From Anaerostipes sp. (GTDB lineage: Bacteria > Bacillota > Clostridia > Lachnospirales > Lachnospiraceae): 64,000 bases of DNA. The position numbers and the translations under genes are program-made. The stretch lies in contig NZ_JAGZSD010000004.1 in NCBI RefSeq assembly GCF_018381315.1, positions 257,379 through 321,378 on the forward strand. Direction: 5' to 3'. Shown here piece after piece: positions 43,327 through 51,642 of this stretch. Below the pieces are notes generated by a model that ran no database searches, was not told the origin of the DNA, and saw only the letters and a program-made list of their open reading frames with translations. Position 1 is the stretch's first letter. Every line of letters starts with the position of its first letter.

Positions 43327-43755
43327 ATGAAAGGTTTTTTAAAATGGATATCAACCATCTCCCGTTTCACCAAGATGCAGCTGGACAAAGAATTCCGGGA
43401 TTATGGCTTCAACGGCAGCCAGCATATTTATATAATGAAAATTTGTGAGAATCCGGGCATTGCCCAGGAAGACCTCCTCTCTGCCTTTAATGTCAATGCC
43501 AGCAATGTGACAAGGGCCCTCACCCATCTGGAAAAAGAGAATTATATCGTCCGGGTACAGAACAAGGATAACCGCCGCTGCTATAATATTTATCCAACCC
43601 AGCGGGCAAAGGATGCCTATCCGTTCATCATAGATACTTTGAAACATTGGAACTCCAAGATACTGGAGGAATTTACAGAAGAAGAAAAAAGCCAATTTAT
43701 TGAATTTCTGGCCCGGGCCGGAAATCATATGTTAGATTTTGTGTATCACAGATAA
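43327..43755 (+). CDS. MarR family regulator
   Basis: A 142-residue winged-helix regulator. The helix-turn-helix is AQEDLLSAFNVNASNVTRALTHLEKENYI and the wing follows as VRVQNKDNRRCYNIYPTQ. A cysteine in the wing (RRCYNI) is the only one after Cys at position 41, so thiol sensing cannot be ruled out. AAGGAG lies nine bases before the ATG. It lies 18 bases before a MATE efflux gene and probably represses both through the palindrome at the promoter, releasing when a toxic ligand binds. Confidence 0.92.
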   Translation: MKGFLKWISTISRFTKMQLDKEFRDYGFNGSQHIYIMKICENPGIAQEDLLSAFNVNASNVTRALTHLEKENYIVRVQNKDNRRCYNIYPTQRAKDAYPFIIDTLKHWNSKILEEFTEEEKSQFIEFLARAGNHMLDFVYHR

Positions 43756-43773
43756 GAAAGAGAGATAGAAATT

Positions 43774-45195
43774 ATGGAACAGCCTCAGTCAGTACAAAAC
43801 AATCCGCTTGCCTTCGAAAGCACCGGACGCCTCATCGCCAAATATTCAGTACCGAGCATCATCGCCATGCTGGTAAGCTCCCTGTATAATATCGTAGATC
43901 AGATCTTTATCGGCCAGGGTGTAGGTATGCTTGGCAATGCAGCCACCAATGTTGCCTTTCCCTTTGTCAATATATGTATCGCCCTCGCCCTGCTCATCGG
44001 TGTGGGCGGTGCCTCAAATTTCAACTTAAATCTGGGAAGGGGCGAAAATGAAAAAGCAAAAAGTTTTGCCGGGACTACCATCTCCCTGCTCATTCTGTCC
44101 GGCGTTATATTAAGTGTGCTTTCCCTTCTGTTTTTAAAGCCGGTTCTGATCGGTTTCGGTTCTACAAAACAGGTGCTTCCCTATGCCCTTACCTACACCA
44201 GAATCACCGCTCTGGGCTTTCCGTTTCTGATCGCCACCAACGGTTTCTGCAACCTGATCAGATCTGACGGCAGTCCCAGATATTCTATGCTTTGCATGGT
44301 CGCGGGCGCCGTCATCAACACCTGTCTGGACCCTCTGTTTATCTTTGGGTTTGGCTGGGGCATCGCAGGCGGTGCTGCAGCCACAGTCATAGGGCAGATT
44401 ATCTCCTGCGTAATGGCTGCCGTTTACCTGACCAGATTCCGCACAATGAAGCTTACCCGGAGCTGTCTGAAAATCAAAGCAGACAATGTAAAATCCATTG
44501 TTTCCATCGGCATAGCAAGCTTCTTTAACCAGATCGCTATGATGGCTGTACAGATTGCCCTGAATAACACCCTTGCTTATTACGGTGCCCTGTCTTCCTA
44601 TGGCAGTGATATTCCCCTGGCCTGTGCCGGAGTTATCATCAAAGTCAATGCTTTTGTCATGGCTTTTGCCATCGGGATCGCCCAGGGATGCCAGCCGATC
44701 CTTGGCTTTAACTACGGAGCCAAACTGTATGCCCGGGTCCGGGATACCCTGAAAAAAGAGATCATCATTGTAACAGTCATCTTCTCCGCCGCATTTGTCT
44801 GTTTCCAGCTGCTGCCAAGGCAGATCGTCAGTATCTTTGGTGAGGGAAGCCCTGCATACTTCCATTTTGCAGAACGTTACTTCCGGATCTACCTTTTTAT
44901 GGTATTCATCAACGGACTGCAGCCTGTCGTGTCCAACTTTTTCAGTTCCATAGGAAAAGCCTGGAAAGGAATTTTCTTATCCCTTACCAGGCAGATCCTG
45001 TTTTTGCTTCCGTTAATCTTAATACTCCCTGTCTTCCTGGGAATTGACGGTGTTATGTACGCCGGCCCGGTGGCTGACGGAATTGCCGCTGTCACCGCAT
45101 TTTTCCTCGGCCGGCACGAGTTTATGGTTATGAGAAATCTGGAACTGTCCTCAGATGTTCACCCGGAAGCCGATGCAGCACCGGCCTCCCGGTAA
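43774..45195 (+). CDS. MATE family efflux transporter
   Basis: A 473-residue multidrug and toxin extrusion protein with twelve predicted membrane segments in two halves. The start RLIAKYSVPSIIAMLVSSLYNIVDQIFIGQ (in parts) and VGVGGASNFNLNLGRGENEKA are diagnostic; IAQGCQPILGFNYGAK marks the second half. It exports cationic compounds in exchange for Na+ or H+. Cotranscribed with the MarR gene. Its stop lies three bases from the convergent citrate synthase stop. Confidence 0.95.
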   Translation: MEQPQSVQNNPLAFESTGRLIAKYSVPSIIAMLVSSLYNIVDQIFIGQGVGMLGNAATNVAFPFVNICIALALLIGVGGASNFNLNLGRGENEKAKSFAGTTISLLILSGVILSVLSLLFLKPVLIGFGSTKQVLPYALTYTRITALGFPFLIATNGFCNLIRSDGSPRYSMLCMVAGAVINTCLDPLFIFGFGWGIAGGAAATVIGQIISCVMAAVYLTRFRTMKLTRSCLKIKADNVKSIVSIGIASFFNQIAMMAVQIALNNTLAYYGALSSYGSDIPLACAGVIIKVNAFVMAFAIGIAQGCQPILGFNYGAKLYARVRDTLKKEIIIVTVIFSAAFVCFQLLPRQIVSIFGEGSPAYFHFAERYFRIYLFMVFINGLQPVVSNFFSSIGKAWKGIFLSLTRQILFLLPLILILPVFLGIDGVMYAGPVADGIAAVTAFFLGRHEFMVMRNLELSSDVHPEADAAPASR

Positions 45196-45198
45196 GAC

Positions 45199-46566
45199 TC
45201 ACCGGTCTTCCAAAGGGACATAAACCTTTTCTTTTGCTACACTTTTATACGCAGGCCGGATGATCTTATCCACATTGGTAAGCTCCTCCAGCCTGTGGGC
45301 ACTCCATCCCACGATCCTTGCCATGGCAAAGATCGGCGTAAACAGCTCCAGCGGTATATCTAGCATGCTGTAAACAAAACCACTGTAGAAATCTACGTTG
45401 GCGCTGACCCCTTTGTAGATCTTTCGTTCCTCTGCTATCGCCTCTGTAGCCAGCTTTTCCACTGCTGAGTAAAGGGCAAAATCATCGTCCCGGCCCTTTT
45501 CCTTTGCAAGCTTTTCAACAAAGCTCTTAAAGATCAGCGCTCTGGGATCAGAGATTGAATACACCGCATGTCCCATACCGTAGATCAGCCCTTTTTTATC
45601 AAAAGCCTCCCTGTTCAGCAGTTTCAGCAGATATGCTTTTACCTCGTCTTCGTCCTTGACATCTTCTACATTCTTCCTCAGGTCCTGCATCATCTGGACT
45701 ACCTTAATGTTGGCTCCCCCGTGCTTCGGCCCCTTCAGTGAAGATAAGGCTGCTGCAATAACCGAATATGTATCAGATCCTGCAGATGTGACCACATGGG
45801 TTGTAAATGCAGAGTTGTTTCCTCCTCCGTGCTCCATATGAAGTACAAGTGCGATATCGAGCACCTTAGCTTCCAATTCTGTATACTTCATGTCCGGACG
45901 GAGCATCCTCAGAATGTTTTCCGCAGCAGAAAGCTTTTCATCCGGGCGGTGGATATAAAAGCTCTCCTGCTTTATATAATGGTTATAGGCATGGTAACCG
46001 TATACTGCAAGCATCGGAAATACACTGATCAGCATCAGGCTCTGGCGCAGCACGTTGGGCATAGAGATATCAGATGCCTTTGGATCATAAGAGGCCAGGT
46101 TCAGCACGCTCTTTGTCAGAGAATTCATAATGTCTCCGTTGGCTGCTTTCATAATGACATCCCGGGTAAAATTCCTCGGCAGAGTCCTGCACAAAGACAG
46201 TATGTTCTTAAACTCTTCCAGCTGGCTTTCATTGGGAAGTTCCCCAAACAGGAGAAGATATGCCGTTTCCTCAAATCCAAACCGGCGTTTCTGCACAAAG
46301 TTCCTCGTCAGGTCAGTGATGTCGTAGCCGCGGTATAACAGTCTGCCGTCACACGGTACTTTCTGTCCGTCAATCTCTTCATATGCCTGGATTGATGAAA
46401 TATTCGTAAGCCCTGCAAGCACTCCCGTGCCGTTCTCATCCCGCAGTCCCCTTTTTACTCCGTATTTAGTATACAGCTCTTTGGGAACAGTACAGCTCTC
46501 TGTGCACAGTCTGGAATAAGTCTTCGTATAGTCTTTGATAACGCTGCTTGTCTTCTTATAACTCAC
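45199..46566 (-). CDS. Citrate synthase
   Basis: A 455-residue enzyme of the citrate synthase family, condensing oxaloacetate and acetyl-CoA. Active-site residues are seen in LHMEHGGGNNSAF and GPKHGGAN (histidines) and SANVDFYSG (aspartate). The long N-terminus before GLTNISSIQAYEEIDGQ is usual in clostridial members. In a fermenter it serves mainly 2-oxoglutarate and glutamate synthesis; aconitase and isocitrate dehydrogenase genes are not nearby. A strong promoter lies upstream and faces that of a MarR gene, which may regulate it. AAAGGAGG precedes the ATG. Confidence 0.96.
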   Translation of the reverse strand: MSYKKTSSVIKDYTKTYSRLCTESCTVPKELYTKYGVKRGLRDENGTGVLAGLTNISSIQAYEEIDGQKVPCDGRLLYRGYDITDLTRNFVQKRRFGFEETAYLLLFGELPNESQLEEFKNILSLCRTLPRNFTRDVIMKAANGDIMNSLTKSVLNLASYDPKASDISMPNVLRQSLMLISVFPMLAVYGYHAYNHYIKQESFYIHRPDEKLSAAENILRMLRPDMKYTELEAKVLDIALVLHMEHGGGNNSAFTTHVVTSAGSDTYSVIAAALSSLKGPKHGGANIKVVQMMQDLRKNVEDVKDEDEVKAYLLKLLNREAFDKKGLIYGMGHAVYSISDPRALIFKSFVEKLAKEKGRDDDFALYSAVEKLATEAIAEERKIYKGVSANVDFYSGFVYSMLDIPLELFTPIFAMARIVGWSAHRLEELTNVDKIIRPAYKSVAKEKVYVPLEDR

Positions 46567-46604
46567 TCTGGGTACCTCCTTTACATTTCCTGGTATTTTC
46601 TTTT

Positions 46605-46633
46605 ATCATACATCAATAATTGATATTTGTCAA
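46605..46633 (-). promoter_or_regulatory. Sigma-A promoter of citrate synthase
   Basis: TTGACA, 17 bases, TATGAT on the minus strand. ATCAAT-A-ATTGAT, a perfect palindrome, lies inside the spacer and may bind a regulator. Confidence 0.75.
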
Positions 46634-46636
46634 CCA

Positions 46637-46665
46637 TTGACACTTGTTAATGAACTGTCTATACT
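46637..46665 (+). promoter_or_regulatory. Sigma-A promoter of the divergent MarR gene
   Basis: TTGACA, 17 bases, TATACT. Its -35 is three bases from the -35 of citrate synthase, so the two genes compete for polymerase or share control. Confidence 0.75.
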
Positions 46666-46675
46666 ATAGGTATAG
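46659..46675. promoter_or_regulatory. Palindrome over the MarR -10 box
   Basis: CTATAC, five bases, GTATAG covers the -10 and start site of the MarR gene, a fitting autorepressor site. Confidence 0.5.
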
Positions 46676-46748
46676 AAATGATGTTGGGATCAAAATGGAC
46701 GAAATGTCTGCTGGAGAAAAACCCACTGAAAAAGGAGAGGATAAACCA

Positions 46749-47192
46749 ATGAACGAGGCAGAATCGAAGGGAATTGCCGTATCCCTGTTCGAAATTTTCC
46801 CGCTGTGCCGCGAACTCATATTCAGTTCTATGGACATGAAGGAATTAAATCTGACAAAAAGCCAGCTGTCTATTCTGTTTGCACTGGAAGTCAAACCGGG
46901 CCTTACCATGTCAAAACTTTCGAAGTATATTGCATCTTCCAAGGAGCAGACCACCCGGGCAGTGGCTCCCCTTGTAAAAGAAGGTTTCGTGGAACGCTAT
47001 ATAGAAGAAGAAAACCGGAGATATGTCTACATCCGGCTTTCCGATAAAGGCATGTGCATGATACAGGAGGCAAAACAAAGCTTCATCAACCACCTGAAAC
47101 TGTCTTTTGGACGGCTTCCCAAGGAGGACCTGAATGAATTAAAACAGGCTGCCGAGACAACGTTAAGAATTTTAAAAAAGCTGGAACCATAA
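46749..47192 (+). CDS. MarR family regulator divergent from citrate synthase
   Basis: A 147-residue winged-helix regulator with the segment LTMSKLSKYIASSKEQTTRAVAPLVKEGFVERY (in parts) as helix-turn-helix, and a wing EEENRRYVYIRLSDKG. The frame is open 35 codons further upstream, but that part overlies the promoter; the start at 46749 has GGAGAGG upstream. It is followed by a terminator whose hairpin includes its stop codon. Ligand and targets are unknown; the intergenic palindromes suggest it governs itself and perhaps citrate synthase. Confidence 0.9.
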   Translation: MNEAESKGIAVSLFEIFPLCRELIFSSMDMKELNLTKSQLSILFALEVKPGLTMSKLSKYIASSKEQTTRAVAPLVKEGFVERYIEEENRRYVYIRLSDKGMCMIQEAKQSFINHLKLSFGRLPKEDLNELKQAAETTLRILKKLEP

Positions 47193-47219
47193 ATCCATGG
47201 TTCCGGCTTTGCTTTTTTT
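47180..47219 (+). terminator. Terminator of the MarR gene
   Basis: GCTGGAACCAT, six-base loop, ATGGTTCCGGC, then GCTTTTTTT-type tail. The stop codon lies in the loop. The T tract carries the -35 of the next promoter. Confidence 0.85.
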
Positions 47220-47236
47220 GCATCTTATGCTATAAT
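47209..47236 (+). promoter_or_regulatory. Promoter of blaI-blaR1
   Basis: TTGCTT, 16 bases, TATAAT. The predicted start near 47243 lies just before the BlaI operator. Confidence 0.6.
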
Positions 47237-47245
47237 TTTATATAC

Positions 47246-47255
47246 TACATTTGTA
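47246..47255. promoter_or_regulatory. BlaI/MecI-type operator of blaI-blaR1
   Basis: TACA, two bases, TGTA, the core of known BlaI/MecI operators, at the transcription start of blaI. Confidence 0.7.
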
Positions 47256-47275
47256 AGATCAAAAGGAGACAACCG

Positions 47276-47662
47276 ATGAAAACGATTCCTCAGATTTCAG
47301 ATGCTGAATATAAGGTCATGAAAGTCATCTGGTCCCATACGCCGATCAGCACACCTCAGGTGACAACACTGCTGGCCTCCTCAAATGGCTGGAGTCCAAA
47401 AACAATACAGACAATGCTCTCACGGCTGGTAAAAAAGGGTGCTATCACCTATGAAAAACAGGGCAGGGCCTTTTATTATACTCCTCTTGTAGAAGAGACT
47501 GAGGTTTTAAGGGAAGAGAGTTCTTCTTTTCTGAACCGCTTTTATGACGGCTGTATCAGTTCCATGGTTTCTAATTTTCTGGAGGAAGACAGGCTGACTG
47601 CCGAGGAGATTGATGATCTGAGAAAACTTCTGGACAAAGGCACTGACGGGAGGGATAAGTAG
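47276..47662 (+). CDS. blaI: BlaI/MecI family repressor
   Basis: A 128-residue winged-helix repressor of beta-lactam resistance genes. It begins IPQISDAEYKVMKVIWSHTPIST, then WSPKTIQTMLSRLVKKGAITYEKQGRAFYYTPLV (in parts), all as in BlaI/MecI, and ends in the dimerisation helices LTAEEIDDLRKLL. In the known system BlaR1 proteolysis, triggered by a beta-lactam, ends its repression. Its stop directly abuts the blaR1 start, and both its own promoter and that of the convergent PBP gene carry TACA-NN-TGTA sites. AAAGGAG precedes the ATG. Confidence 0.95.
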   Translation: MKTIPQISDAEYKVMKVIWSHTPISTPQVTTLLASSNGWSPKTIQTMLSRLVKKGAITYEKQGRAFYYTPLVEETEVLREESSSFLNRFYDGCISSMVSNFLEEDRLTAEEIDDLRKLLDKGTDGRDK

Positions 47663-49435
47663 ATGGACGTAACTCTGGTCAAGGGCTTTCTCATCCACTG
47701 CCTGTTTCTGGCATTTGCCACGCCTGTGATTTTAGCTGCCAAAAAACTTTTCAGGCGCTGCCTGACTCTGCAAAGCCAGCATTCCATATGGTATTTGTAC
47801 TGTTTTGCTACGCTTTTTTTCTTTCTCCCCATCCGGCTCCCCTCCGCTATCCTCCCGTTTTCCCCGATAGACAGTTTTCTTCACAATGCCCATGAGAGCA
47901 CTGGGGCGTTCTCTTCTTTTGCTGCGGCTGACTCTGCCGGCTGGATGAATGACTATGCAGTGTCTGCCGGGTCATCTTTTTCTGACTCATTCCTGATGTC
48001 CTTATTCTGGATCTGGGCAGCCGGAGCTGTAATCATGACTTTGGTTCTGCTGTACAGCCGCATCCGCCTGAACCGTCTGGGCCGTTCCATGGCTTTTATC
48101 AAAAACCGTGAGGCTGAACGGCTTTTCACCCGGTGCAGAAAAGATCTGGGAATACAGCGCAGCATCCGTTTTGTACTCTCTGAAAAAGCAGACAGCCCTA
48201 TGGCATTCGGAATGCTCTTTCCGGTCATTGTGTTCCCCAGAAAATGCCTTTCTGCTTTTTCCCCAAAAGAGCTGTCCTATATTTTTTATCATGAACTGAG
48301 CCATTACAAACGCGGCGATCTGGTCTGCAACTTTGTCTGCTGCATGGTACAGGCCTTATACTGGTTTCACCCTGCGGTCCTGTTCTCCCTCAGAAAAATG
48401 CGCACAGACCGGGAAATTGCCTGTGACGCTTCTGTTCTGAACTATATCAGTGAACATGAGCGGAAGGACTACGGCCATACCATCCTTAATTTTGCAGGCT
48501 ATTTTTCCTGTACCGGGGCTTTTTCCGTCTCCTCCGGCATAGGCGGCAGCAATTCCCAGCTGAAGCAGCGTATAACAGCCATCGCATCCTACCGCATTCC
48601 ATCCTTCAGGAAGCGTCTTGCGAGTATTGTTTTTCTGCTGGTTTTCGGACTCCTGTTTTCCTCCTTCTTCCTGAAGAACAATATTGCTGCCGGTTCTGTC
48701 TCCAAAGCACCGGACCGGCCTTTTGTAAACGCGGACCTTTCTTCCTATTTTTCAGGAAAAGAGGGCTGCTTTGTTTTGTATGACAAAAACCATAATAAAT
48801 TCCGTATCTATAATGATAAAATGAGCCGCAGGAGAGTCTCCCCGGATTCTACATATAAAATATACAGTGCCCTGGCTGCGTTGGATGCGGGAGTGATTTC
48901 TCCGCAGAAAACCAGTCTTTCCTGGGATCACAAAACTTATCCCTATTCCTCCTGGAACCATGACCAGACATTGGACAGTGCCATGGAATCTTCGGTAAAC
49001 TGGTACTTCCAAAAACTCGACCAAAAACTTGGAAAAACCTCAGTGCAGAACAATCTGAAACGAATCGGATACGGCAATGAAGATATATCCGGAGGTATTT
49101 CTTCCTTCTGGCTGGAATCCTCTCTAAAAATCTCTCCCCTGGAGCAGGTTATGCTGTTAAGAGACTTCGATCAGAACCGCCTGGGTTATTCAAAAGAGAC
49201 GGTGGCTACTGTCAGGAATTCAATGAAACTTTCTTCCGCTCCCGGACATGTCCTTTACGGCAAAACCGGAACCGGACGGGTAGACGGCTGTGATATAAAC
49301 GGATGGTTTATTGGTTTTCTGAAGACAAAGGATAATACCTTTTATTTTGCACTGAGGCTTCAGGGTGCTGACAATGCCTCCGGTCAGGAAGCCGCAAAGA
49401 CCGCATTAAAGATTATCGGGTCAATGTCTCTTTGA
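47663..49435 (+). CDS. blaR1: BlaR1-type beta-lactam sensor-transducer (M56 peptidase plus PBP-like sensor)
   Basis: A 590-residue membrane sensor. The zinc protease domain (residues about 1-340) has membrane segments near 8-26, 42-58 and 112-131, the HExxH motif His210-Glu211-His214 (YHELSHYKRGD) and the third ligand in DREIACDAS. The C-terminal class-D-like sensor (about 355-590) has Ser396-x-x-Lys399 (STYK), Ser444-x-Asn446 and a YGKTGTG box, so it can be acylated by beta-lactams and signal inwards. It follows blaI with no gap. Its last 23 bases overlap the convergent PBP gene. Confidence 0.94.
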   Translation: MDVTLVKGFLIHCLFLAFATPVILAAKKLFRRCLTLQSQHSIWYLYCFATLFFFLPIRLPSAILPFSPIDSFLHNAHESTGAFSSFAAADSAGWMNDYAVSAGSSFSDSFLMSLFWIWAAGAVIMTLVLLYSRIRLNRLGRSMAFIKNREAERLFTRCRKDLGIQRSIRFVLSEKADSPMAFGMLFPVIVFPRKCLSAFSPKELSYIFYHELSHYKRGDLVCNFVCCMVQALYWFHPAVLFSLRKMRTDREIACDASVLNYISEHERKDYGHTILNFAGYFSCTGAFSVSSGIGGSNSQLKQRITAIASYRIPSFRKRLASIVFLLVFGLLFSSFFLKNNIAAGSVSKAPDRPFVNADLSSYFSGKEGCFVLYDKNHNKFRIYNDKMSRRRVSPDSTYKIYSALAALDAGVISPQKTSLSWDHKTYPYSSWNHDQTLDSAMESSVNWYFQKLDQKLGKTSVQNNLKRIGYGNEDISGGISSFWLESSLKISPLEQVMLLRDFDQNRLGYSKETVATVRNSMKLSSAPGHVLYGKTGTGRVDGCDINGWFIGFLKTKDNTFYFALRLQGADNASGQEAAKTALKIIGSMSL

Positions 49436-51431
49436 TCACGGCCTTTGTCCTGCCTACCACATAGCCGCTGCCGCCGCGGTCTTTTACGTCCTCTGCCATG
49501 GTAATCAAAAGCCATGGCTCTTTTTCTTTCTTGTCCGCAGTAAAGATTCCAAACCAGCCAAGCTCTGTGCCTGTGGTATCATCCTTGCTGGCTTTAATCT
49601 CTGCCGTTCCGGTTTTTCCTGCCAGTTTTACGCCGGACGTCTTCGCCCCATGTCCGGTCCCGCTGGGATGTTCGATAACCTGAACCAGATCATCTTTTAT
49701 AATCGCTGCCGTCTTTTTGGAGAATGCATTTTTAATCCAATATTTGGGTTCCGGCTTTTCCTTTAAGAGCAGATACGGGCGTATCATATTGCCCTCATTG
49801 ACAAAAGCAGAATAGACAGATGCCAGATGAATGGGATTTACTAAAACCTGTCCCTGTCCGTATCCGCTGTCCGCCAGCTGAACCTCTGTGTCAATACTCT
49901 TCTGGTTATTAGAAAACTGTGAGACTGCGGTTTTTATGTCAAAAGGCATCTCTTTTCCAAAGCCCAGATGCTTGGCCTGGCTCACATAATCTTTCGCCCC
50001 GATCTTTAGGGCTGCCTTTGCAAAGTAAATATTGTCTGAGTAAATCAGGGCATTTCTAAGAACCGCATTTTCGTATGTATGCAGTGTGGTCACCTTATAG
50101 GATCCCCAGCTGCTGTCTTTCTGCCAGGACAGTCCGCTGTTTCCAAAATCCTCACCTGGCTTCAGTTTTCCTGTATTCATGCCCATACCTGCCACTACAG
50201 GTTTAAAGATTGAACCCGGAGCCCATTTCTGCCGGAAACGATTATATAAAGGCTTGGCTTTGTCACTGTTTTGCTTCTTCCACTGGCTGGATGAAATCCC
50301 CAGTACAAAATCATTGCTGTCATAGGAAGGAGTGCTGACCAATGCCAGAATCTCTCCGTTTTTTGGATTCATCATCACAGAACAGCTCTTGTCATTTTTA
50401 TACTGATCATAAATTTTCGCCTGAAGTCCTGCGTCAATCGTTGTATAAATTGTTTCCCCGTTTTTCTCCTTTTTTACCGCAAGTACTTTCTTTTCTCTGC
50501 CGTCTTCATTGAAGATGGAAATCTTATACCCGTCTGTCTCATGAAGCCGGTCCTCATACAGCACCTCAAGACCGCTTTTCCCAATCAGCTGTCCCTGCTT
50601 ATAACCTTTATCCTTCAGCTTTTTCAGATCGTCTGCACTGATCTCCTGCACATATCCGGTCAGATGGGCTGCTGCCTTTCCATAAGGATAGACTCTGGTG
50701 TCTTCCGAAGAAACCAGCACACCCGGAATCTTCAGCAGCTTCTTCTCTATTTTTTCTTCACTGTCCACTGTCATTTTTTTGACGGGTACAAAAGAATCTT
50801 TCGTGACCCAGGATGCATCCAGCTTTTTATTAATGTCAGCCTTCTTTATATTGAGAAGACCGGCCAATTCAGACACGGAATTTTTCCTGCTCTTCATCTT
50901 GCCCGGGACAATCCCGATGGATGCCGCCTTCCCTTTTCCCGCCAGCAGCTTTTTATTGCGGTCATAAATCTCTCCCCGCTCTCCTTTCAGCTTTGAAACA
51001 CGCACCTTATCCGTAAATTCCATGTCAGGAAAAATCATGCTGTCATCCCATTTTAAATAGTATCCGCCGTCCTCTTTCACAAAATATGCTTTATTTTTGA
51101 ATGATATTTTGCCTGCCAGGGTATCCAAAGACATATGATAAGAAACTCCATCCCCTTCTGCATCTTTATCCACACTGATCTTAATATTCTTCGCCTCTAT
51201 CCCCTGGTAGATCTTTTGGTTTCTCTGTATAAATTCCTTTTTGGATATTTCTTTCCGGCTGCTCTTATCTAAAAGGCCGTACATGGCCTCATAATCTTTC
51301 TTTCCGATATAAGAAACATACTCAGAGAGCCTTTCTTCCGGCTGTTTTATTCCAAACCTGCTCCAAAGAAAGAACCCAAGAACACCCAGAACCACAGCTG
51401 CTCCAAGAATCAATATTCGTTTCTTTTTCAT
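49413..51431 (-). CDS. MecA/PBP2a-like penicillin-binding transpeptidase
   Basis: A 672-residue class B PBP. After one N-terminal membrane anchor (about 5-23) come an NTF2-like MecA_N domain (28-140), the PBP dimerisation domain (about 145-315) and a transpeptidase with Ser407-x-x-Lys410 (SIFK), Ser465-Asp-Asn467 and Lys606-Thr-Gly608. Length and motif spacing are close to those of S. aureus PBP2a (Ser403, Ser462, Lys597). It cross-links peptidoglycan and in this context is probably a low-affinity enzyme induced by beta-lactams. It is convergent with blaI-blaR1, and its promoter contains a BlaI-type operator. Whether it really resists beta-lactams needs testing. Confidence 0.92.
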   Translation of the reverse strand: MKKKRILILGAAVVLGVLGFFLWSRFGIKQPEERLSEYVSYIGKKDYEAMYGLLDKSSRKEISKKEFIQRNQKIYQGIEAKNIKISVDKDAEGDGVSYHMSLDTLAGKISFKNKAYFVKEDGGYYLKWDDSMIFPDMEFTDKVRVSKLKGERGEIYDRNKKLLAGKGKAASIGIVPGKMKSRKNSVSELAGLLNIKKADINKKLDASWVTKDSFVPVKKMTVDSEEKIEKKLLKIPGVLVSSEDTRVYPYGKAAAHLTGYVQEISADDLKKLKDKGYKQGQLIGKSGLEVLYEDRLHETDGYKISIFNEDGREKKVLAVKKEKNGETIYTTIDAGLQAKIYDQYKNDKSCSVMMNPKNGEILALVSTPSYDSNDFVLGISSSQWKKQNSDKAKPLYNRFRQKWAPGSIFKPVVAGMGMNTGKLKPGEDFGNSGLSWQKDSSWGSYKVTTLHTYENAVLRNALIYSDNIYFAKAALKIGAKDYVSQAKHLGFGKEMPFDIKTAVSQFSNNQKSIDTEVQLADSGYGQGQVLVNPIHLASVYSAFVNEGNMIRPYLLLKEKPEPKYWIKNAFSKKTAAIIKDDLVQVIEHPSGTGHGAKTSGVKLAGKTGTAEIKASKDDTTGTELGWFGIFTADKKEKEPWLLITMAEDVKDRGGSGYVVGRTKAVIKETLTR

Positions 51432-51480
51432 TCATGCCTCCTTTTTTGCATTGAAGTACAGTTACACAGATATTATCTAT

Positions 51481-51509
51481 ATCTTACATGTGTAGGATAT
51501 GCATGTCAA
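51481..51509 (-). promoter_or_regulatory. Promoter of the MecA-like PBP gene with BlaI operator
   Basis: TTGACA, 17 bases, TAAGAT on the minus strand, 50 bases before the ATG. The operator TACA-TG-TGTA at 51485-51494 lies over the spacer and -10, so BlaI binding would shut out polymerase. Confidence 0.72.
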
Positions 51510-51642
51510 GAAAAACCAAACTGCTCCCAGACGCACGGCTTAACCATATCTTCTTTCTTAATAAACAACTATGCATTTGGTAAATACTGTTGTATAATTA
51601 AACTATATCTTATAAATATCACACGGGAGACAGGGGTTTATT

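Noticed and set aside
44134..44865. Open frame of 243 codons opposite the MATE gene
   Set aside because: Full antisense overlap with a well-supported transporter; composition is that of a shadow frame.
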